Below, in pieces: positions 1 through 4,522 of a DNA stretch of 6,204 nucleotides. Source of the DNA: Gammaproteobacteria bacterium. Lineage in GTDB: Bacteria; Pseudomonadota; Gammaproteobacteria; Pseudomonadales; JAUIKI01. The stretch spans positions 1 to 6,204 of the forward strand of contig JAUIKI010000093.1 of the NCBI GenBank assembly GCA_030430875.1. The letters run 5' to 3'. The position numbers and the translations under genes were made by a program. Position 1 is the stretch's first letter, and each line of letters starts with the position of its first letter. A model generated the notes under the pieces. That model made no database searches. It was not told where the DNA came from and was given only the letters and a program-made list of their open reading frames with translations.

Positions 1-24
1 ATCAATTTTGTGAGTATGTATTTA

Positions 25-510
25 TTATGCTAGCGACTCAACAAATAGTTTTCTTGATAACTCACGCATTGCTCGGCGATAGACGTCTCGCTTAAATGCC
101 ACAATATTTCTTAGTGGATACCAATAACTCACCCATTTCCAATCATCGAATTCTGGAGTTGCTGCAGCATCAAAACGAATGGCTGAATCTCTAGCTTTCA
201 TACGAAGTAAAAACCATTTTTGCTTCTGGCCTATGCAAACTGGCCTGCTACTGGAATGAACCATGGGCTTTGGTAAACGATAGTGCAACCAGCCACGCGT
301 GCTCACAATAATTTCGACTTGCTCAGAAAGCAACCCAACTTCCTCATATAACTCGCGAAACAATGCTTCTTCTGGTGTTTCACCATGCTTGATTCCACCT
401 TGAGGAAACTGCCAAGCAGCCTGACCAGTCCTTTTCCCCCAAAAAACTTGCTCATCTTCGTTGGTCAAAATAATTCCAACATTAGGTCGATAGCCTCGTG
501 AATCAATCAC
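25..510 (-). CDS. rppH: RNA 5'-pyrophosphohydrolase RppH (Nudix)
   Basis: Cytoplasmic Nudix hydrolase that removes pyrophosphate from the triphosphorylated 5' end of mRNA, which opens it to RNase E decay. The 161-residue product has a complete Nudix box at residues 38-60: G38, E44, then R52-E53-L54 and E56-E57-V58-G59. Family signatures include GYRPNVGII at the N-terminus, WQFPQGGI, PVCIGQKQKWFLL and the ending FKRDVYRRAMRE. Start: the codon is GTG (510-508), preceded by a strong AAGGAGA with about 7 bases of spacing, and the protein then begins MIDSRGYRPN as in E. coli RppH. It is slightly shorter than E. coli RppH (176 residues, from memory) because the variable C-terminal tail is missing. 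It is divergent from the HAD/orn cluster. In Pseudomonas and relatives ptsP often follows rppH, but that would lie beyond the left edge here. Identification is secure. Confidence 0.96.
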   Translation of the reverse strand: MIDSRGYRPNVGIILTNEDEQVFWGKRTGQAAWQFPQGGIKHGETPEEALFRELYEEVGLLSEQVEIIVSTRGWLHYRLPKPMVHSSSRPVCIGQKQKWFLLRMKARDSAIRFDAAATPEFDDWKWVSYWYPLRNIVAFKRDVYRRAMRELSRKLFVESLA

Positions 511-524
511 CTATTATCTCCTTA
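511..524 (-). promoter_or_regulatory. Shine-Dalgarno deciding the rppH GTG start
   Basis: On the minus strand AAGGAGA is followed by about 7 bases and then GTG (510-508). The strength and spacing of this site, plus the family-typical MIDSRGYRPN that follows, fix the unusual start codon. Confidence 0.85.
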
Positions 525-576
525 TCCTGATATAATCTTAGTCATTCTTTCACATGATTTGATAAGAGAACAATGC

Positions 577-593
577 TAACTGATCATCGGTTA
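577..593. repeat. 17-base imperfect palindrome next to a TATAAT
   Basis: TAACTGATCATCGGTTA has 8-base arms around a single central base with one mismatch, which would be a G-U pair in RNA. Its right edge touches TATAAT at 592-597. An operator for a dimeric regulator is one possible reading. No known regulator consensus is recognised. Confidence 0.4.
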
Positions 594-670
594 TAATAAG
601 TCGATGAATGCAGTATCCATATTCAATCAACAAATAGATAAAACAGCAAGCACCAACTCAGTAATACAAC

Positions 671-706
671 TTAGCATCATGCTAAAAACAAATTAGTTTT
701 TAGCAT
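671..706. repeat. Overlapping inverted repeats built on TTAGCAT
   Basis: TTAGCAT at 671-677 is followed by ATGCTAA at 679-685 and TTAGCAT at 700-706. The middle copy can pair with the left one (7 bp, one-base centre) or, much better, with the right one: ATGCTAAAAAC at 679-689 and GTTTTTAGCAT at 696-706 form a perfect 11-bp stem with a six-base loop. No U-run follows on either strand, so it is not a usual terminator. The right arm abuts TATAAC at 706-711, a possible -10 for the HAD gene. Confidence 0.65.
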
Positions 707-711
707 ATAAC
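706..711 (+). promoter_or_regulatory. Candidate -10 element for the HAD-orn-App1 cluster
   Basis: TATAAC, five of six matches to the -10 consensus, would give a leader of about 44 bases before the ATG at 762. No recognisable -35 lies at the right distance; that position is in the A-run of the hairpin. Another -10-like stretch (TATACC at 751-756) is so close to the ATG that it could only produce a leaderless transcript. Confidence 0.25.
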
Positions 712-761
712 CACCAATAACAGCCAAACAAAACACAGGCTTTTAATAATTATACCCTATT

Positions 762-1418
762 ATGACATTAGCAATATTTGATCTAGACAATACTCTCATT
801 GCCGGTGACAGTGATCATGCCTGGGGGCAATTCTTGATCGAGCAAAAATTAGTCGACCCACAGATATATCAACAAAAAAATGATCGTTTTTATCAAGATT
901 ATGTGAATGGCACTCTCGATATTATGCAATATTTAGAATTTTGCCTGGCTTTTTTAACTAAACACTCACTTGAGACACTAAACGAAGCACGTGCCAGATT
1001 TATTGACATAAAAATTAAACCTATGTGGCTTACAAAAGCATTTAATCTTGTTGAATACCATCGAAAGCAAGGTCACAACCTGCTAGTCATCACGTCCACC
1101 AACCGCTTTGTCTGTGAACCCATTGTCAAACTGTTTGATATTCCACACCTGATTGCGACAGAACCTGAGATTATCAACCAGCAATACACCGGAAAAGTTA
1201 GCGGGATTCCAAGCTACCAGACAGGAAAAGTAAAGCGCTTAATGAGCTGGTTAAAAAAAAATCATCAAGATTTAGCTGGGAGTTTTGGCTATTCTGACTC
1301 GCACAATGACATTCCGTTACTCGATATTGTTGATAATCCCATTGTCGTTGATGGTGACCCCGATTTGCTTGCTTATGCAAAAAAGCATGGCTGGCAATCA
1401 ATCAGCCTACGAACATAA
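762..1418 (+). CDS. HAD superfamily IB hydrolase (phosphoserine-phosphatase-like)
   Basis: Cytoplasmic Mg-dependent phosphatase of the haloacid dehalogenase fold, subfamily IB (SerB/CicA-like), 218 residues, full length. All four HAD motifs are visible: the DxDxT nucleophile loop D7-L-D9-N-T11, motif II in VITST (T111), the motif III lysine in TGKVKRL (K156), and motif IV GYSDSHND (D179, D183). A helical cap lies between residues 15 and 90. There is no signal peptide. The ATG at 762 is the only sensible start because FDLDNT follows immediately, yet no Shine-Dalgarno sequence precedes it. The gene lies 10 bases before orn and is divergent from rppH. Pseudomonas has the same HAD/rppH adjacency (PA0335/PA0336), and PA0335 has, as remembered, been reported as a histidinol-phosphate phosphatase, so that activity is a reasonable hypothesis. 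The substrate cannot be read from the sequence. Phosphoserine phosphatase is the main alternative. Confidence 0.9.
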   Translation: MTLAIFDLDNTLIAGDSDHAWGQFLIEQKLVDPQIYQQKNDRFYQDYVNGTLDIMQYLEFCLAFLTKHSLETLNEARARFIDIKIKPMWLTKAFNLVEYHRKQGHNLLVITSTNRFVCEPIVKLFDIPHLIATEPEIINQQYTGKVSGIPSYQTGKVKRLMSWLKKNHQDLAGSFGYSDSHNDIPLLDIVDNPIVVDGDPDLLAYAKKHGWQSISLRT

Positions 1419-1428
1419 GGAAAATCGT

Positions 1429-1980
1429 ATGAAAAACTCACTTAATCTGATCTGGATAGATCTTGAAATGACTGGCCTTGATCCAGAAAAAGATCGCATC
1501 ATCGAAATTGCCACTGTTGTTACAAACAAAGAATTAACAATTCTTGCTGAAGGACCTGTTTTTGCAGTCAACCAAAGCGATCTCTTACTTGATAACATGG
1601 ATGAATGGAATACTGCTCAGCATTCTCAATCTGGCCTGGTCAAACGTGTCAAAGAAAGCCAGGTTACTGAATTCATGGCTGAAGAACAAACCATTCACTT
1701 CCTAGAAAAATATGTGGGTAAAGGTATCTCACCCATGTGTGGCAACAGCATCTGCCAAGACCGTAGATTTTTATATCGTTATATGCCCAATCTCGCTGAG
1801 TTCTTCCACTATCGCAATCTAGATGTCAGCACAATTAAGGAGTTAGCTCGTCGCTGGGCCCCACATCTTTACCAAGGGTTCAATAAAAAAAGCAACCATT
1901 TAGCACTAGATGACATCAAAGACTCCATTGCTGAATTACGATATTATCAACAATCTTTTTTTCGAATAAACCATGAATAA
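1429..1980 (+). CDS. orn: Oligoribonuclease (DEDDh 3'-5' exonuclease)
   Basis: Cytoplasmic 3'-to-5' exoribonuclease that degrades 2-5 nt RNA fragments, including pGpG from cyclic-di-GMP turnover, to mononucleotides. The 183-residue product carries the full DEDDh set: D11 and E13 in WIDLEMTGLD, D111 in CGNSICQDRRF, and H157 with D162 in HLALDDI. LDVSTIKELARRW and the ending SIAELRYYQ are also typical. Length matches E. coli Orn (about 181). Start: the frame stays open for 48 codons upstream, back to 1285 inside the HAD gene, but family proteins begin just before LIWIDLEMTG and the ATG at 1429 has AAGG (1417-1420) 8 bases before it. It follows the HAD stop by 10 bases and overlaps the next gene by 8 bases, so the three are likely one operon. 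Identification is secure. Confidence 0.97.
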   Translation: MKNSLNLIWIDLEMTGLDPEKDRIIEIATVVTNKELTILAEGPVFAVNQSDLLLDNMDEWNTAQHSQSGLVKRVKESQVTEFMAEEQTIHFLEKYVGKGISPMCGNSICQDRRFLYRYMPNLAEFFHYRNLDVSTIKELARRWAPHLYQGFNKKSNHLALDDIKDSIAELRYYQQSFFRINHE

Positions 1981-3058
1981 CTTTAAAAAGAGTCTCAGGT
2001 ATATTTGCTTACTACTTATTAGCATAGTTGTTTTTTTATCTCAACTGAGCATTGCCAGCAGTGAAATTAAAGCTGATGAAACTGTCATTATATTCCCTAG
2101 TACTGGATATTTGGATCAGAAAACTAATCATTGGATCATTCCCATACATGGCTGGATTTTTGAATTAGAAAACAGCTCCATATGGCAAAGTTCAATTATT
2201 GCAACCTTAAAAAATACATTAGAATTAACTGATGATGAGAATTCTTATTTTAAGCAACGTGTCCAACAATTTTTAGTAGATAATGAACGAGGTAAGAAAA
2301 TTCATCTTAAGATTAATGACATAAGTTTTCAATCAAACTCTTCTCGAGAAAATGGTCACTTCTATGCGGAAATGAAGCTTGAAAACTCTGGGCATTATTT
2401 TAAAAATCCTGATGTCACGATCAAAGCTCATGATAAAGATGAGCTTCGTACCTTTGAAGGTATCGCTCAGCTTATCCAGCCCAAGGGTATATCAGTCATC
2501 TCTGACATTGACGACACCATAAAGCTATCAAATGTCAGGGATAAAAAAGCTTTGCTCCATAACACCTTTCTAGAAAAATTCCAAGCAATTTCAGGCATGT
2601 CTAACGTTTATCAAGCCTGGAAAGAACAGGGTGCAAAATTTCACTATGTTTCAGCATCACCTTGGCAACTTTACCCTGCTTTGCATACACTTTTGACTGA
2701 AGAAAATTTTCCATTGGGCGACTTTCATCTCAAGCACCTTCGTTTAACAGACCAAACAATTTTTAATTTATTCACAGCACCTGAAGATTATAAGATCAGT
2801 ATAATCAATGAGATTTTGGCACGCTTTCCAGAACGTCAATTTATTTTGGTTGGTGATAGCGGAGAAAAAGACCCAGAAATTTATGCAAACATTGAAGGAA
2901 ATCACCCTGATCAGGTACTACATATTTTCATTCGTAATGTCGATAATGAAAACAATGAATCTGAACGCTTTAAAAATGCATTTTCAAAAACAGCCAAATC
3001 AAAGTGGACTGTTTTTTCAAAGCCTGAAAAACTCTTAACTTTTGAAATTAATCAATAA
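1973..3058 (+). CDS. App1-family (DUF2183) phosphatase, probably exported
   Basis: A 361-residue protein with a C-terminal App1/DUF2183 catalytic domain (about residues 170-325), named after yeast phosphatidate phosphatase App1. This is a HAD-like domain: the DxDxT motif is D178-I-D180-D-T182, the motif II serine lies in YVSASPW (S227 or S229), K274 is the likely motif III lysine, and VGDSGEKDPEIY (D295, D300) is motif IV. The N-terminus has KK/R followed by a hydrophobic stretch (residues 11-28) and a plausible signal peptidase site after SIA (A28), so the enzyme probably acts in the periplasm or at the inner membrane surface. Residues 35-165 form the accessory N-terminal region. The ATG at 1973 lies inside the end of orn (ATGAATAA, 8-base overlap) with no good Shine-Dalgarno, which implies translational coupling to orn. 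The substrate is unknown; lipid phosphatase activity is inferred from the yeast enzyme only. Confidence 0.87.
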   Translation: MNNFKKSLRYICLLLISIVVFLSQLSIASSEIKADETVIIFPSTGYLDQKTNHWIIPIHGWIFELENSSIWQSSIIATLKNTLELTDDENSYFKQRVQQFLVDNERGKKIHLKINDISFQSNSSRENGHFYAEMKLENSGHYFKNPDVTIKAHDKDELRTFEGIAQLIQPKGISVISDIDDTIKLSNVRDKKALLHNTFLEKFQAISGMSNVYQAWKEQGAKFHYVSASPWQLYPALHTLLTEENFPLGDFHLKHLRLTDQTIFNLFTAPEDYKISIINEILARFPERQFILVGDSGEKDPEIYANIEGNHPDQVLHIFIRNVDNENNESERFKNAFSKTAKSKWTVFSKPEKLLTFEINQ

Positions 3059-3280
3059 AGGAACTGTTTCTGTATTTACACAGTGAGACGAAAGGTAATT
3101 CAATGGCTACCTAAAAACAAACTAGTGTAAACACTATTTACGTGCAACTGTGCACTCAAAATAAAACCTTCTTAGTTACAAGACAGGACTCTACGCCTAC
3201 CCACCTATGCTTTCATTTATGATTATGTTGCATATAACTGCTCATCATACTTTTTTATTCATGTATATTCTGTCAGAAAA
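3059..3280. other. Convergent intergenic region, no gene seen
   Basis: The gap lies between the ends of the App1-type gene and the GFA gene. It has no coding signal on either strand and no GC-rich hairpin followed by a T-run. It contains two adjacent palindromes (listed separately). A weak AT-rich stem (TATGAT 3218-3223 with ATCATA 3244-3249) precedes TTTTTT at 3251-3256, which could at most be a poor terminator for the plus-strand operon. Confidence 0.6.
3123..3155. repeat. Two adjacent small palindromes in the convergent gap
   Basis: TAGTGT-AA-ACACTA (3123-3136) has perfect 6-bp arms. GTGCA-ACTG-TGCAC (3142-3155) has perfect 5-bp arms and a four-base loop. They are separated by five bases. 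Neither is followed by a T-run, so they do not look like standard terminators. Their role is unknown and chance is possible. Confidence 0.4.
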
Positions 3281-3706
3281 TCAGGACGTTGGTGTATATT
3301 TTGCAAATAGTTCAGCGCCAGTCATTTCACTGGTTTGATTCGAAAAGCAGTAATAAGACGGCCTTTCCTCAACAAACACCTGATGATCAAACACAAATCC
3401 ATCATCACTTTCAAACAAGCCAACAGGAATCATATATTGCTGACTGCCTTTTAGTTTGTAAAACAGGTGGGTACCACATTGTTGGCAAAAACCACGAACT
3501 GCCCAATCTGATGAGTTAAACTCAATCACATTTTCCTCACCTGCAAACTCGACATCCACACCACAATCACTCACCATCAACGGTCCACCACCCCATTTTC
3601 TACACATGCTGCAATGACAGGCACCCACACTTTTACTAGCATACGCGGCTGTAAAGTGCACTGCACCACACAAACAATGGCCCTTGTTTTTAACTGTGTT
3701 TGACAT
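3281..3706 (-). CDS. GFA/CENP-V domain zinc-binding protein
   Basis: A 141-residue protein of the GFA family (glutathione-dependent formaldehyde-activating enzyme/CENP-V fold). The zinc ligands are in place: C11 and C13 in HCLCG, C30, C32 and C35 in ACHCSMCRKWGG, and C74 and C77 in GFCQQCGTHLFY. This is the normal pattern of two zinc sites and the normal length for the family. It has no signal peptide or membrane segment. The ATG at 3706 has AGGCGG about 7 bases upstream. It starts 25 bases after the rnfH stop on the same strand, so it is probably the last gene of the transporter-ratA-rnfH run. Most members of this family have no proven reaction, and the formaldehyde-glutathione role of the founding member should not be assumed. 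No formaldehyde detoxification genes lie nearby. Confidence 0.88.
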   Translation of the reverse strand: MSNTVKNKGHCLCGAVHFTAAYASKSVGACHCSMCRKWGGGPLMVSDCGVDVEFAGEENVIEFNSSDWAVRGFCQQCGTHLFYKLKGSQQYMIPVGLFESDDGFVFDHQVFVEERPSYYCFSNQTSEMTGAELFAKYTPTS

Positions 3707-3731
3707 ATTTATACCGCCTGATTTGTTAAAC

Positions 3732-4064
3732 TTAATCTATTTTTGTCTGCTTTGCCTTTTCTGCACGTTTTTTTCGCACTTCCTTGGGATCAATCAATAA
3801 TGGTCGATAGATTTCAACTCGATCATTTGCTTTTAATACCTGATCTTTGCTAGCTGCTTTACCAAAAAGCCCCATCTTGTCATTATCTAAATCAATTTGA
3901 GGAAAATAATCAACAATTTTTGAGCATTTTACAGCCTCAAGCAAAGTACAACCAACTGGTACATTCACCGTTATGATTTTTTGCTTTTCAGGCAAAGCAT
4001 AAGCAACCTCAACAATCATCATCGCCCGATTTTCTTCAACTGAATTAATTTGATTTTGACTCAT
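3732..4064 (-). CDS. rnfH: RnfH-family ubiquitin-like protein
   Basis: Small cytoplasmic protein of the RnfH family (ubiquitin-like beta-grasp fold), habitually encoded right after ratA; its biochemical role is unresolved. Signatures: VEVAYALPEKQ near the N-terminus, the QIDLDNDKMGLFGK stretch in the middle, then NDRVEIYRPLLIDPKEVRKKRAEK at the end. Start: the frame opens at 4097, but that is deep in ratA. The ATG at 4064 is chosen because AAGAGAT lies about 6 bases upstream, giving 110 residues and a 20-base overlap with ratA. An ATG pair at 4022/4019 would match the E. coli N-terminus (96 residues) more closely but has a weaker ribosome site. The extra residues between the two choices (MSQNQINSVEENRA) look like an unstructured lead. 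The overlap suggests coupled translation with ratA. Confidence 0.92.
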   Translation of the reverse strand: MSQNQINSVEENRAMMIVEVAYALPEKQKIITVNVPVGCTLLEAVKCSKIVDYFPQIDLDNDKMGLFGKAASKDQVLKANDRVEIYRPLLIDPKEVRKKRAEKAKQTKID

Positions 4065-4488
4065 AAATATCTCTTGCGCGCTTACAAAATGCATCAACTA
4101 AGTTATCGGCCGCAACATCGAACGCTTTCCCCAGCGCCAGTCTAGCAACATTACTCGTAAACTGGAAATCCAAATCCAGTGCAACTTTACATGCTGAGTC
4201 CGTCACTGAAATAAACTGCCAACATCCTGAAAAACGATCAAATGGCCCATCCACCAATTTTAGCTCAATTCTACAGGGCCTTTCTAGAAAATTATGTGTC
4301 GTAAATTGTTGGCTCACTTTTCCTTTACTAATGGTCAAGCTTGCCACCATTTCCTGAGCATTTGCTGAAATAACGTTTGATTTACTACACCATGGCAAAA
4401 AACTTGGATATTGCTCAACAGCATTGACTAAATCAAACATTTTTTCGGCGGAATAAAGCACTAGTGCGTGTCGATGAATAACTCTCAC
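4045..4488 (-). CDS. ratA: RatA/PasT-type START-like (COQ10-type) protein
   Basis: A 147-residue protein of the SRPBCC/polyketide-cyclase superfamily, matching E. coli RatA (YfjG, PasT). E. coli RatA was reported to bind 50S subunits and block 70S formation, while the mitochondrial homologue Coq10 binds ubiquinone, so the true role is debated; a ubiquinone-chaperone role is equally possible. Markers: HRHALVLYSAEKMFDLVN at 5-22, YPSFLPWC at 27-34, LVDGPF at 78-83, and the amphipathic C-terminal helix from about 118. Start: GTG (4488-4486), placed where family proteins begin about five residues before ALVPYSAE. Its own Shine-Dalgarno is poor (GAAGAAAAATT). The start overlaps the stop codon of an upstream 11-codon ORF as GTGA. 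Linkage to rnfH and to smpB agrees with the usual gammaproteobacterial neighbourhood. Confidence 0.94.
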   Translation of the reverse strand: MRVIHRHALVLYSAEKMFDLVNAVEQYPSFLPWCSKSNVISANAQEMVASLTISKGKVSQQFTTHNFLERPCRIELKLVDGPFDRFSGCWQFISVTDSACKVALDLDFQFTSNVARLALGKAFDVAADNLVDAFCKRARDIYESKSN

Positions 4489-4520
4489 AATTTTTCTTCA
4501 GAAACGATAAGATGAAACAT
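4485..4520 (-). CDS. 11-codon leader ORF coupled to ratA
   Basis: A short ORF reading MFHLIVSEEKL then TGA. Its ATG (4520-4518) is preceded by AAGGAGA (4533-4527) with about 7 bases of spacing, the best ribosome binding site on this strand. That site is formed by the last sense codons of the transporter gene (Lys-Gly-Asp). The stop TGA (4487-4485) overlaps the ratA GTG as GTGA, so a terminating ribosome sits on the ratA start. The simplest reading is a translational-coupling minigene that delivers ribosomes to a weak GTG. Alternatives are a chance ORF or a one-base sequencing error joining it to ratA. The second is disfavoured because ratA already begins where the family begins. The peptide is not expected to have a function of its own. 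Confidence 0.5.
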   Translation of the reverse strand: MFHLIVSEEKL

Positions 4521-4522
4521 CT

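Larger units (their letters stand above)
511..761. other. Divergent intergenic region rppH / HAD hydrolase
   Basis: This 251-base gap has no plausible gene. It holds the rppH ribosome binding site (AAGGAGA on the minus strand next to 511), two or three TATAAT-like hexamers (531-536, 592-597, and TATAAC at 706-711) and a set of inverted repeats listed separately. The promoters for both divergent units should lie here, but no hexamer has a convincing partner at 16-18 bases, so promoter positions are uncertain. Confidence 0.6.

Noticed and set aside
1285..1428. A 48-codon in-frame extension upstream of orn
   Set aside because: It lies within the HAD gene in another frame, has no resemblance to Orn N-termini, and the ATG at 1429 has both a ribosome site and the family-typical start.
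1198..1598. Two open frames on the minus strand opposite the HAD and orn genes
   Set aside because: They lie antisense to well-identified genes, show no motifs and have no ribosome sites.
2808..3038. Open frame inside the App1-type gene in another plus-strand frame
   Set aside because: The DUF2183 motifs are in the main frame here; the alternative has no recognisable content.
3218..3256. Possible rho-independent terminator for the orn operon
   Set aside because: The stem is six A/T-rich pairs with a 20-base loop before the T-run, too weak to call as a separate feature.
3208..3519. Short plus-strand frames opposite the GFA gene and in the gap beside it
   Set aside because: They run over the GFA gene in antisense, which has intact zinc-site cysteines, and look like non-coding translation.
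4065..4097. Longer rnfH start at 4097
   Set aside because: The extra residues overlap the ratA coding sequence, have no ribosome site and are absent from RnfH proteins; 4064 is better supported.
4045..4488. RatA/RnfH as a classical toxin-antitoxin pair
   Set aside because: The gene pair was once read that way, but RnfH does not neutralise RatA in the known cases I recall and the neighbourhood is a housekeeping one.
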